NCBI GenBank assembly: GCA_035318785.1
Contig: DATHDZ010000101.1
Span: 1 to 15,951, forward strand
Source of the DNA: CAIYRG01 sp035318785
Lineage (GTDB): Bacteria; Pseudomonadota; Alphaproteobacteria; Micropepsales; Micropepsaceae
Direction of reading: 5' to 3'
DNA length: 15,951 bases
How positions within the stretch are numbered: position 1 is the first letter of the stretch; every line of letters begins with the position of its first letter. The translations under genes were made by a program, and so were the position numbers. Shown in pieces: positions 7,355 to 15,165 of this stretch. Under the pieces are notes generated by a model. It saw only the letters and a list, made by a program, of their open reading frames with translations. It searched no databases and had not been told where the DNA came from.

Positions 7355-8068
7355 GTGATCCGCTTCCGGCCCATGTTGATTCCGACGCTGTGGTTTCTGC
7401 CCGGTCTCGCACTGCTGGTCGGTCTCGGTATCTGGCAGATCGAACGCCTGCACGAGAAGGAGGCGTTGATCGCCACGGTGCAAGCGGGCATCAGCGCGCC
7501 ACCTGTGCCGCTTGCCGACGCACTGGCTCGGGGCGCTGCGAACGCCGAGTGGCGGCATGTCCGTGTGACGGGGCATTTCCTGCACGACAAGGAAATTTAT
7601 GTTTTCTCCCGGGGGCCGAAGGGTGCTGTCGGAGTTGATATCGTCACGCCCCTGGTACTCAAGGATGGTGGAACGGTCCTCATCGACCGCGGCTTCGTGC
7701 CGGAAGCCTTGCACGAATCCAAGACGCGCCAGGCGGCTCAGGTGACGGGCGAGGTCTCGTTGACGGGCGTTCTGCGGCTCTCGCAACAACCGGGCTTGTT
7801 CACCCCGGCCCCGAACACAGATACCCGCCTCTGGTTCGTCAAGGATGTGCCGAGCATGGCCAAGACGGCGGGCGTGATTGTGCCATCCCTCATCATCGAG
7901 GCGGATGCCACACCCAATCCAGGAGGCTGGCCCTTGGGCGGGCAGACCAGGGTGGAATTTGCCAACGATCACCTACAATACGCCGTGACCTGGTTCGGCC
8001 TCGCGCTGGCGCTTTCGGGGGTTTATCTGTTTTATCACCGCTCCCGCGGCCGGCTTGGCATCGGTTGA
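7355..8068 (+). CDS. SURF1-family oxidase assembly protein
   Basis: This 237-residue protein is the bacterial SURF1/Shy1 homologue, which assists insertion of haem a3 into subunit I. It has the family topology: a helix at about 8-27 ending in GIWQIERL (W27, Q28), a periplasmic domain, and a second helix at about 210-227. Conserved blocks are VRVTGHF (69-75), VLIDRGFVP (108-116) and NDHLQYAVTWFGLALAL (204-220). The start is taken as GTG at 7355, six bases after the DUF983 stop. An in-frame ATG at 7373 (residue 7) is an alternative that keeps the first helix. It closes the oxidase assembly block. Confidence 0.93.
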   Translation: MIRFRPMLIPTLWFLPGLALLVGLGIWQIERLHEKEALIATVQAGISAPPVPLADALARGAANAEWRHVRVTGHFLHDKEIYVFSRGPKGAVGVDIVTPLVLKDGGTVLIDRGFVPEALHESKTRQAAQVTGEVSLTGVLRLSQQPGLFTPAPNTDTRLWFVKDVPSMAKTAGVIVPSLIIEADATPNPGGWPLGGQTRVEFANDHLQYAVTWFGLALALSGVYLFYHRSRGRLGIG

Positions 8069-8075
8069 CGGGACA

Positions 8076-8091
8076 GTCCGCTTCGGCGGGC
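8076..8091 (+). other. GC-rich stem with UUCG tetraloop upstream of thrC
   Basis: GTCCGC (8076-8081), TTCG (8082-8085) and GCGGGC (8086-8091) can fold as a six-pair stem including one G-U pair, closed by a C-G pair around a UUCG loop. This is a very stable RNA tetraloop hairpin. It fills much of the 50-bp gap between SURF1 and thrC. No U-run follows, so it is not a classical terminator. It could stabilise or bound a processed thrC message. Confidence 0.4.
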
Positions 8092-8118
8092 GGCGACACG
8101 AAAGAGCAAGGCCGGCGA

Positions 8119-9516
8119 ATGTATTACATCAGCACCAGAGGCGGGGCGGGGGCGGAGTTTGCCGACGTCCTGCTCGGCGGCCCGGCGCCGGACGGCGGTC
8201 TCTATCTGCCGGAGCATTGGCCCCTTTTCCGCCAGGAGGCGATACGCGAGTTCGCCGGTCTGTCCTATTCCGAAGTCGCGTTGCGCGTGATGTGGCCTTT
8301 CATCGGTGATGCCTTCACGAGGGAGGAATTTCAAGCCGATGTCGAGGCTGCCTATAGCGGCTTTGCACATGACGCGGTGGTGCCGCTTGTACAACTGGCG
8401 CCGGATTTCTTCCTGCTCGAATTGTTTCACGGTCCGACGCTCGCCTTCAAGGATATTGCGATGCAGCTCCTGGGCCGGCTCTTTGCCCGCCTGCTCGCAA
8501 AACAGAATCGTCGCGCGACCGTGATCGTTGCCACTTCGGGCGACACGGGCTCCGCTGCGATTGCTGCGCTTCGTGGACAACCCAATGTGGATGTCGTGGT
8601 GCTCCATCCGCACGGTCGTGTTTCGGATGTGCAGCGCCGCCAGATGACGACGGTGCTCGATGCCAACGTCCACAACATCGCGCTCAAAGGTTCATTTGAC
8701 GACGCGCAAACCATCGTGAAGGCGCTCTTTGCCGATTCCGATTTTGCGACACGCACCAAGCTTACCGCGGTGAACTCGATCAACTTCGCGCGCATCATGG
8801 CGCAATGCGTTTATTATTTTACGGCCGCGGCGGCGCTCGGCGTGGGTTCGGCGCGGCCCGTGAATTTCGTCGTTCCAACCGGCAATTTCGGTGACATCTT
8901 CGCGGGAGAGGCGGCCGCCCGTATGGGTCTTGCCGTGAATCACCTGGTCATCGCCACCAATGCCAACGATATCCTGGCGCGCACGCTCGAGACCGGAACT
9001 TATAGCGCCGGCGAAGCGCAGCAGACCTGGAGCCCGTCCATGGATATCCAGGTCGCGAGCAATTTCGAGCGCGCGCTGTTCGAAGCGTCCGGCCGCGACG
9101 CGGCTTGGGTTTCGCAAGCGATGGGCGATTTCACGGCAACGCGCCGGCTCGCGATACCGCCATCGGTGCTGCGTGTCCTCAAGGAGCGCTATCTCGCCGC
9201 GCGCGCCGACGATGCAGAAACCATCGCCGCCATCGCCCGGGTCTACAAGGAAAATGGCATCGTCATCGATCCGCACACCGCCGTGGGCATCGCAGCGGGT
9301 GAAAAACTGAGCGCCGAGCTGAAGGGCCCCCTCGTGGCGCTGGCGACCGCCCACCCTGCGAAATTCTCCGGCGCGGTCACGGAAGCCATTGGAAAACCAG
9401 CAGAATTACCCCCGCATCTGAGTGATTTGTTGACCCGCGAAGAGCGCTACACTGTCCTTCCCAACGCCAAGGGGGCGGTCGAGGAATTCATCATGGAGCG
9501 CATAAAGAAGACATGA
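8119..9516 (+). CDS. thrC: Threonine synthase
   Basis: This 465-residue PLP enzyme converts O-phosphohomoserine to threonine, the last step of threonine synthesis. The start is the ATG at 8119, because the protein then begins MYYISTRG, the characteristic N-terminus of this family. A TTG at 8065 overlapping the SURF1 stop would add 18 unsupported residues. The PLP-binding lysine is K111 in GPTLAFKDIAMQ. ATSGDTGSAA (138-147) and PTGNFGDIFAG (253-263), the glycine-rich cofactor phosphate site, are both intact. SPSMDIQVASNFERALF (305-321) is also typical. The length fits the longer subclass found in proteobacteria and fungi. Its stop overlaps the next gene by four bases. Its place after SURF1 is a common alphaproteobacterial arrangement with no known metabolic link to the oxidase. 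Confidence 0.96.
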   Translation: MYYISTRGGAGAEFADVLLGGPAPDGGLYLPEHWPLFRQEAIREFAGLSYSEVALRVMWPFIGDAFTREEFQADVEAAYSGFAHDAVVPLVQLAPDFFLLELFHGPTLAFKDIAMQLLGRLFARLLAKQNRRATVIVATSGDTGSAAIAALRGQPNVDVVVLHPHGRVSDVQRRQMTTVLDANVHNIALKGSFDDAQTIVKALFADSDFATRTKLTAVNSINFARIMAQCVYYFTAAAALGVGSARPVNFVVPTGNFGDIFAGEAAARMGLAVNHLVIATNANDILARTLETGTYSAGEAQQTWSPSMDIQVASNFERALFEASGRDAAWVSQAMGDFTATRRLAIPPSVLRVLKERYLAARADDAETIAAIARVYKENGIVIDPHTAVGIAAGEKLSAELKGPLVALATAHPAKFSGAVTEAIGKPAELPPHLSDLLTREERYTVLPNAKGAVEEFIMERIKKT

Positions 9517-10799
9517 CCGTCCAAATCACGCGGCTCCCTTCCGGCCTCATTGTCGCAACCGATCCCATGCCTCACCTTATGAGTGCGGCCTTGGGTGTGT
9601 GGGTGAATTGCGGCGCACGGCACGAATACCCGGCCGAGGCGGGGCTCTCGCACATGCTCGAACACATGGCGTTCAAGGGCACGACAATGAGGTCGGCCAA
9701 GGACATCGCCACCGAGATCGAAGCCGTCGGCGGCGATATCAACGCCTATACCAGTCGGGAGCAAACGGCGTTTCACGCCCGTGTGCTGAAGGATGATGTC
9801 AGCCTCGCGCTCGATATGATCGCCGACATTCTGCTCAATTCCACCTTCGAGGAGGGCGAGCTGGCGCGCGAGCGCGAGGTCATCATCCAGGAAATCGGTC
9901 AGACGCGCGACACGCCCGATGATCTCATTTTCGATTTCCTGCAGGAGGCCTGTTATCCCGACCAGCCGATGGGCTGGCCGATTTTCGGCAGCGAGAAAAC
10001 CGTCGCCGGGTTTTCGCGCCGCGACCTTGTTTCCTACATGACTAAGCATTATCGCGCGGGCGCCATGATGCTGATCGCATCGGGCGCCGTCGATCATGAT
10101 GCGCTGGTGGAAGCGGGACAGACGCTGTTCGCGCCCCTTACCGAGGGCGGCGAACGCATCGCGGAGCCGGCTCGCTTTCGTGGCGGCGATATCCGCGGCG
10201 ATGACGATCTCGAACAGGCACATCTCGCCTTCGCGTTCCAGGGGGTCCCATCCGCGGATGCGGACGCCATCACGGCGCAGGTTTTCGCCACCGCTTTGGG
10301 CGGCGGCATGTCCTCTCGGCTGTTTCAGGAGGCACGCGAGAAACGCGGCCTCTGTTATTCGATCTATGCATTCTCACACTCCTATCGCGACACCGGCATG
10401 ATCGGGATCTATGCCGGCACGGCTGAGGACAAGGCGGGCGAAGTGGCGCCGCTGATCGCCGCCGAACTCGAGGCGATGGCGTTTCAAACCACGGAGGAAG
10501 AGACCGCTCGCGCTCGTGCGCAGCTCAAGGCTTCGCTGCTCATGGGATTGGAGAGCCCACATGCGCGCTGCGAACTGATTGCGGGACACCTCTACAGCTA
10601 TGGGCGCGTGCTCGATATTGAAGAATTGATCGGTCGGGTGGACGCAGTCGACGCCGCGGCGTTGCGCCGTTTCGCAGCGGCGCTTTGCCGGCGCGGCGAT
10701 CCGGCAATAGCGGCGGTCGGCCCCGTGAAACGGTTGGAGTCGCGCGATGTTTTTGCGCATCGTTTTGGCCGCGAGCTCGCGCTTTCCGATGCGCAGTGA
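9513..10799 (+). CDS. M16 zinc peptidase, mitochondrial-processing-peptidase-like
   Basis: This 428-residue peptidase of the M16B (pitrilysin/MPP) group has an inverted zinc motif H47-x-x-E50-H51 in LSHMLEHMAFKG and a distal ligand E127 in REVIIQEI. These are the expected catalytic set, so it is probably active. The C-terminal half carries the second M16 domain, with GGGMSSRLFQEAREKRGLCY, the substrate-binding Arg/Tyr block. The family cleaves short peptides or signal remnants; in mitochondria the homologue removes presequences. No signal peptide is seen, so a cytoplasmic enzyme is likely. It starts at the ATGA overlap with thrC, implying coupled translation, and the next gene follows after only three bases. 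The physiological substrate cannot be told from sequence. Confidence 0.93.
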   Translation: MTVQITRLPSGLIVATDPMPHLMSAALGVWVNCGARHEYPAEAGLSHMLEHMAFKGTTMRSAKDIATEIEAVGGDINAYTSREQTAFHARVLKDDVSLALDMIADILLNSTFEEGELAREREVIIQEIGQTRDTPDDLIFDFLQEACYPDQPMGWPIFGSEKTVAGFSRRDLVSYMTKHYRAGAMMLIASGAVDHDALVEAGQTLFAPLTEGGERIAEPARFRGGDIRGDDDLEQAHLAFAFQGVPSADADAITAQVFATALGGGMSSRLFQEAREKRGLCYSIYAFSHSYRDTGMIGIYAGTAEDKAGEVAPLIAAELEAMAFQTTEEETARARAQLKASLLMGLESPHARCELIAGHLYSYGRVLDIEELIGRVDAVDAAALRRFAAALCRRGDPAIAAVGPVKRLESRDVFAHRFGRELALSDAQ

Positions 10800-10802
10800 T
10801 CC

Positions 10803-11393
10803 ATGTTCACGCGCGGCATGATCTTTCCCGGTGGCCGCGAGCCGGTTCTCCAGGGCGACGGCGTCTCGCTGCGCTACCCGCAAATGTCCGATTACGCACA
10901 ATGGTCGAGACTGCGCGATGAAAGCCGCGAATTTCTCGCACCGTGGGAGCCGACTTGGGCGCCCGACGAACTGACGCGCGCCGCCTTCCGCCGGCGCTTG
11001 CGTCGCTATCAGCGCGAGATACGCAGCGACCTTGCCTATCCGTTCCTATTGTTCCGTACGCCCGACGATTTTCTGATGGGTGGTTGCACGCTTTCCAATG
11101 TGCGGCGCGGCGTGACCCAATCGGCGGCGGTCGGCTATTGGGTCGGAGGGCGTTACGCGCGGCAGGGCCATATGTTTGCGGCGTTGAATGCGATGTTGCC
11201 TTTCGTTTTTGGCGTGCTGGGACTGCATCGTTTGGAAGCGGCCTGCATCCCCGAAAACGAGCCCTCGCGCAGCCTGCTTCTCAAAGTGGGATTTCGCGAG
11301 GAGGGGAGGGCGCGGAGCTATCTCCAGATCAATGGCGAATGGCGCGACCACATTCTCTTTGCTTTGCTTGAAGATGACGCGCCTGTAGGGTAG
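10803..11393 (+). CDS. RimJ/RimL-type GNAT N-acetyltransferase
   Basis: This 196-residue acetyltransferase of the Gcn5-related superfamily is closest in look to RimJ, which acetylates the N-terminal alanine of ribosomal protein S5. The acetyl-CoA loop is at about 117-125 (RYARQGHMF), preceded by VGYWVG (110-115). GLHRLEAACIPENEPS (140-155), LLKVGFREEGRARSYL (159-174) and INGEWRDHILFALL (176-189) are typical of RimJ. RLRDESREFLAPWEP (36-50) near the N-terminus fits the same group. It starts three bases after the M16 gene, so it is likely in the same transcript. RimJ-like proteins acetylate several targets, so the substrate is not certain. Confidence 0.88.
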   Translation: MFTRGMIFPGGREPVLQGDGVSLRYPQMSDYAQWSRLRDESREFLAPWEPTWAPDELTRAAFRRRLRRYQREIRSDLAYPFLLFRTPDDFLMGGCTLSNVRRGVTQSAAVGYWVGGRYARQGHMFAALNAMLPFVFGVLGLHRLEAACIPENEPSRSLLLKVGFREEGRARSYLQINGEWRDHILFALLEDDAPVG

Positions 11394-11419
11394 CGCGCCT
11401 TGAAATCGGGCGGCTTCCA

Positions 11420-14272
11420 TTGAATCTTCCGCGCTTCCTATTTGCGACGATCTTTGTGCTTCTCTCGATTGCGGTGAGCGTGCGTGCAGATGAAGCGCCC
11501 GTGCCCACGGCGATCGATTTTGCCACGCCGCAACCGGTGATCGATCTTGGTCCTTCCGCCGCGCCGCGCGGTCGCGACGATCCTTCCGATCCGAACGGAG
11601 CCTGGTTCACCATCGCCGTGCAGAACAGGGGCGAGACGCCGGCCGCACGCGTGCTCACGGCAGCCGACCCGCCCGGCGCCGGCCTTGCTATTACCCCGCC
11701 GGCGGGGCGTCCGATGCTTGCCGAAGCGGCGGTGTCCGACCCGGCGATCCTTATCGAGCGCGCGGTTGCTTTCGGAGCCAATGCCTTCCGCGTGTTCGTC
11801 CCGCCGGGCCGTTCAGGGACCTTGGCGCTTCATTTCGAATATGTGACCGGAAGGCCTACGATTCTTGCCTGGACCGAACCCGCTTTGATCGCCAACAACC
11901 GTCAGGCCGCGGTGCTCGCAGGCCTGGTGTCGGGACTGCTCATGGCAGCGATGGCGTTTGCGGCTGGCGGGGCGGTGCTCACATCCCGGATTTTCCCGCG
12001 CTGGGCCGCACTTTTCCTGGGTGCGGTGTTGATTGCACAACTCACTGTCACCGGCATTTTCGATCAGAGTGGCCTCACCACGCCGGGTGGACCTTACTCG
12101 CTCTTCGCGCTGGCGCTCGCACTGGCCATGTCTGCTGCCATCAGGCTGGTGGATTACGTAGCGCCGCTCGAGGCGATCTACCCGCGTGCCGCGAAATGGC
12201 GCGACCGTGTGGCACTCGCGGTCGTCGTCATCGGAGTCGCGGCCTATGCCGGTCTGCCCTTCGCCGGGTTGCTCACACGGCTCCTGGCTATCGTTGGCGC
12301 AGCCGCCGCAGCGGGCTATCTGGCCCATTGCGGGCGAATTGGGATCGCTTCCGCGCGGCGGCTCGCTCCGGCGGCAACGATCTTCGCCCTGGTCACGACC
12401 GCCGCCGGGTTGAACGCGCTGGGTTTGTTTGGCGTGAACTTGGTCGCGACGGGGGCCATCGGCGGATTTTCTGCGGCGGGAGCGCTGTTGGTAGCGCTGG
12501 CGACCACGCTGACGGTCGAGCATTCGGTGGGACGTCTGCGCCAGCTTCACGAAGCCCACAAGGACGATGACGTACAGGCAACCATCACCGACGAAGTGAT
12601 GGAGCACACGCGAGAGCTGGCGGCGGTCATGGCCTCCCACCAAGGCGTGTTCGATCTGGATCTCGAAACGGGGCTGCTCTCGCTTTCGGCCGAAGCGGCC
12701 TCGTTCATCGGACTGCCTGCCGGCGCCGTCGAGCTCAACCGCGAAACCTGGCTTGAACGCATCCATCCCGACGACCGCAATGTCTACGAAGAGGCGCTCG
12801 AGACGTATCGGCATCGCACCGGTACGGCGTTTCGGGTGGAGTTTCGCGTCCGCGCGGCTGGCGGCCGCATCGCGTGGTGCGAGTTGCGCGCTACGATGAC
12901 CGGACAGGCAAGCGAAGCCGAGCGCTGCCTTGGGCTGATCGCCGATGTCACGGCGCGCAAAATGTTGGACGCGTCCGAGGCGCCGGGATTTGTCGATGCG
13001 CTGACCGGATTGAGCAACCGCGCTGCACTCCAGAGCCGGCTCGATGACCTGGTCGGCGAGCTTCCGCATCTGGCGCTGGCCGTCTTTGACCTCGATCGCT
13101 TCAAGGCGGTGAACGACAGCTTGGGCCGTGACGGCGCCGATGTCGCGCTCGCGGCCTTCGTGGAGCGGTTGGAGCATCGCTTCGTGACGGAGCGCAACGC
13201 CGGCCGTCTGTTCTTCTTCCGGGTCGGCGGCGACATGTTTGCGGCTCTCGCGCTTAATATTGGCGATCTGCGCGCATTCGGCGAGAACCTGCTTGCCGTG
13301 ACGGCCACGCCTTTCGCTATTGCGGATCGCGACGTCTATCTCGTTGCCAGCGTCGGCGTGGCATCGGGCGCCTACGCAGAGGACGGGCCGGATCTGCTGA
13401 CGCAGGCCGAGATGGCAATGATCGCCGCGAAGCGCGAAGGAGGCGCGCGGGTTGCGCTCTATTCCAAGACCTTCGCCGAAGGCGAACCTCACGATCACGT
13501 GGCGCTGGAAGCGGATTTGCGCCAGGCCCTCGACCGGGGCGAGATCCACATTTACTACCAGCCGATCATCCGGCTCAGCGACGGTCAGGTTGCGGGATTC
13601 GAGGCGCTTCTGCGCTGGCGCCACCCGGAGCGCGGTGTCATCGAACCGGAATCCTTCGTGCCTCACGCCGAGGAGAGTGGGCTTATCTTGAGGCTTGGCC
13701 GCTTCGCGCTGGAGCGCGCGGTGCAGGATCTCGCGCAGTGGCAGAAGCGCTTCCCCATGAAGCCGCCATTGTTCGTCAGCGTGAACGTGGCTTGGCGGCA
13801 GATCGCCGATCAGGCTTTTGTCGAAGAGATTGGATCGCTGCTCAACAGCGCCGACATCGTAAAACGTTCTCTCAAACTGGAAGTCACCGAGAGTGCCGTC
13901 ATGAAGGGTGCCGACCGTGCGGTCGCTGCCCTACAGCGGCTGCGCGATCTTGGCATCGGCCTCGCCGTCGATGATTTCGGAACGGGACATTCCGCGCTCA
14001 GCCATCTTCGGCGCTTTCCCTTCGAAGCCATCAAGATCGACAAGAGTTTCATTACGGCGTCGCATGAAAAAGCGGGTGTCGCGATCCTGAAATCGATTGT
14101 TTCGCTCGCGCATGAGTTGAAACTCGCGGTGGTGGCCGAGGGCGTCGAAACCAGCGAGGAAGCCGTGCGCCTGCGGCACATGAACTGCGAATACGCGCAA
14201 GGCTATCTCTTCGGAATGCCCTTACCGCCGGTGGACGTGGCGAATTTCATCGCCATGGCTCATGTAGGCTGA
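11420..14272 (+). CDS. Membrane PAS-GGDEF-EAL protein, probable c-di-GMP phosphodiesterase
   Basis: A 950-residue multidomain protein. A signal peptide (1-23, cut near VRA-DEA) leads to a periplasmic beta-rich domain (24-160). About seven membrane helices follow (163-368), an arrangement like 7TM sensor proteins of the DISM type. A helical linker then leads to a PAS domain (about 405-515, with WLERIHPDDR), a GGDEF domain (about 525-685) and an EAL domain (about 697-945). The GGDEF signature is RVGGDMF (601-607), with Met in place of the catalytic Glu. NDSLGRDGAD also departs from NDxxGHxxGD and no RxxD inhibitory site is seen, so cyclase activity is unlikely. The EAL domain keeps E728 (FEAL), N789, E821 (LEVTES), D851-D852 (DDFGTG), K872, E907 (AEGVET) and Q927, which predicts c-di-GMP hydrolysis. 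The start is TTG at 11420, 26 bases after the acetyltransferase gene, needed to keep the signal peptide; the ribosome site is weak. The ligand is unknown. Confidence 0.93.
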   Translation: MNLPRFLFATIFVLLSIAVSVRADEAPVPTAIDFATPQPVIDLGPSAAPRGRDDPSDPNGAWFTIAVQNRGETPAARVLTAADPPGAGLAITPPAGRPMLAEAAVSDPAILIERAVAFGANAFRVFVPPGRSGTLALHFEYVTGRPTILAWTEPALIANNRQAAVLAGLVSGLLMAAMAFAAGGAVLTSRIFPRWAALFLGAVLIAQLTVTGIFDQSGLTTPGGPYSLFALALALAMSAAIRLVDYVAPLEAIYPRAAKWRDRVALAVVVIGVAAYAGLPFAGLLTRLLAIVGAAAAAGYLAHCGRIGIASARRLAPAATIFALVTTAAGLNALGLFGVNLVATGAIGGFSAAGALLVALATTLTVEHSVGRLRQLHEAHKDDDVQATITDEVMEHTRELAAVMASHQGVFDLDLETGLLSLSAEAASFIGLPAGAVELNRETWLERIHPDDRNVYEEALETYRHRTGTAFRVEFRVRAAGGRIAWCELRATMTGQASEAERCLGLIADVTARKMLDASEAPGFVDALTGLSNRAALQSRLDDLVGELPHLALAVFDLDRFKAVNDSLGRDGADVALAAFVERLEHRFVTERNAGRLFFFRVGGDMFAALALNIGDLRAFGENLLAVTATPFAIADRDVYLVASVGVASGAYAEDGPDLLTQAEMAMIAAKREGGARVALYSKTFAEGEPHDHVALEADLRQALDRGEIHIYYQPIIRLSDGQVAGFEALLRWRHPERGVIEPESFVPHAEESGLILRLGRFALERAVQDLAQWQKRFPMKPPLFVSVNVAWRQIADQAFVEEIGSLLNSADIVKRSLKLEVTESAVMKGADRAVAALQRLRDLGIGLAVDDFGTGHSALSHLRRFPFEAIKIDKSFITASHEKAGVAILKSIVSLAHELKLAVVAEGVETSEEAVRLRHMNCEYAQGYLFGMPLPPVDVANFIAMAHVG

Positions 14273-14327
14273 GACCGGGAAGTTGAGCTAGAGCGGAGCG
14301 CATTCAAGCCATCCGTTCAATTCAATT

Positions 14328-14420
14328 GTCATCCCGGAAGCCGCGTCAGCGGCTATCCGGGACCCACTGGGACAGTTGACTCGGTGGGTCCCGGCTCTCG
14401 CTTCGCTTGGCCGGGATGAC
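14328..14420. repeat. Nested palindromic intergenic repeat
   Basis: The 10-base arms GTCATCCCGG (14328-14337) and CCGGGATGAC (14411-14420) are perfect inverted copies. Inside them CCGGGACCCAC (14357-14367) pairs with GTGGGTCCCGG (14384-14394). A small side hairpin GCCGC-GTCA-GCGGC (14340-14353) adds a third arm, giving a cloverleaf-like fold. Elements beginning GTCATCCCGG are widespread intergenic repeats in alphaproteobacteria. It lies between the converging 950-residue protein gene and yqgE, where it may also end transcription from both sides. A perfect AT-rich palindrome, ATCAAAATTTTGAT (14422-14435), follows at once. Confidence 0.8.
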
Positions 14421-14455
14421 GATCAAAATTTTGATGCTGACAGAACGCACTTCGC

Positions 14456-15049
14456 TCAGGCTCTGCCCGCATCGGCTACGAGGCCGGAGGGCCCGATCCC
14501 GAGGCGTTGCAGCGCGGTGCGCCATTTCGCTTCCGGATCGACGCCGAAAACCAAGGACGGATCGGCCTTGCAATGAAGCCAGCCGTTCCTCTGGAACTCC
14601 GTCTCGACCTGACCCGGCGCCCAGCCGGCGTAACCCAGGGCGAATAGCGCCTGCTTGGGTCCGCGCCCCTCGGCCAGCGCACGCAGGATATCGAGGGTTG
14701 CCGTGAGCGAGATGTCCTCTGATACGGGAAGCGTGGAATCGCTCCCTTCATAGTCGCCGCTGTGCAGAACGAAGCCGCGCCCCGTCTCGACCGGCCCGCC
14801 ATAGAGTATCGGGAACTCGCCGATCAAGGGCTTGGTATCGATCTGCAGTTGTTTGAGGACCTCCCCGAAGGAAAGGCCGGGGATCGGCTTGTTGATCACG
14901 ATGCCCATCGCACCCTTGGCGGAGTGGGCACAGATATAGATCACCGTTTGGGCAAAGCGCTCATCGGTCATGCCGGGCAAGGCGATCAGAAGCTTGCCTT
15001 CGAGAAAGCTTTCGCCTTGGTCAATCTTTGGGTCACGAGAGGACGCCAT
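14456..15049 (-). CDS. yqgE: YqgE/UPF0301 (DUF179) family protein
   Basis: This 197-residue protein of the UPF0301 family is slightly longer than the 187 of E. coli YqgE. The family is very widespread, structurally known, and without an agreed biochemical function. Diagnostic blocks are LEGKLLIALPGM (residues 16-27), TVIYICAHSAKGAMGIVINK, YGGPVETGRGFVLHS and ALGYAGWAPGQVETEFQRNG. ATG at 15049 was chosen; an in-frame GTG at 15055 would add two residues, and neither has a clear ribosome site. It converges on the PAS-GGDEF-EAL gene, with the palindromic repeat between them, and is divergent from the peroxiredoxin gene with 116 bp between the starts. Confidence 0.92.
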   Translation of the reverse strand: MASSRDPKIDQGESFLEGKLLIALPGMTDERFAQTVIYICAHSAKGAMGIVINKPIPGLSFGEVLKQLQIDTKPLIGEFPILYGGPVETGRGFVLHSGDYEGSDSTLPVSEDISLTATLDILRALAEGRGPKQALFALGYAGWAPGQVETEFQRNGWLHCKADPSLVFGVDPEAKWRTALQRLGIGPSGLVADAGRA

Positions 15050-15126
15050 GGCCACAGCTTATTCGTGGGCACGGCGGACGCAAAGAGTATCGCGGCCGGG
15101 TTCGGCCTTTCGGGAGCCCTCCGGGT

Positions 15127-15139
15127 GGGCTAAAAGCCC
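15127..15139 (+). promoter_or_regulatory. Candidate -10 / small inverted repeat upstream of peroxiredoxin
   Basis: GGGCT-AAA-AGCCC is a perfect short inverted repeat 27 bp before the peroxiredoxin ATG. It contains GCTAAAAG (15129-15136), close to the alphaproteobacterial -10 GCTANAWC. No convincing -35 is seen. It might be a -10 element, an operator half-site pair, or chance. Confidence 0.2.
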
Positions 15140-15165
15140 CCTCGGCCATCAGACAGGGGAAAGAA

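Noticed and set aside
8065..8118. TTG start for thrC overlapping the SURF1 stop
   Set aside because: The 18 extra residues have no family support, and MYYISTRG from the ATG at 8119 is the standard ThrC beginning.
11813..13666. Open minus-strand frame of about 617 codons opposite the PAS-GGDEF-EAL gene
   Set aside because: The sense strand encodes well-defined domains, and the antisense product is Arg/His-rich with no motif.
14328..14420. CRISPR or tRNA-like interpretation of the palindromic segment
   Set aside because: There are no repeated units with spacers, and no T-loop or anticodon-arm pattern. The arms form nested inverted repeats.
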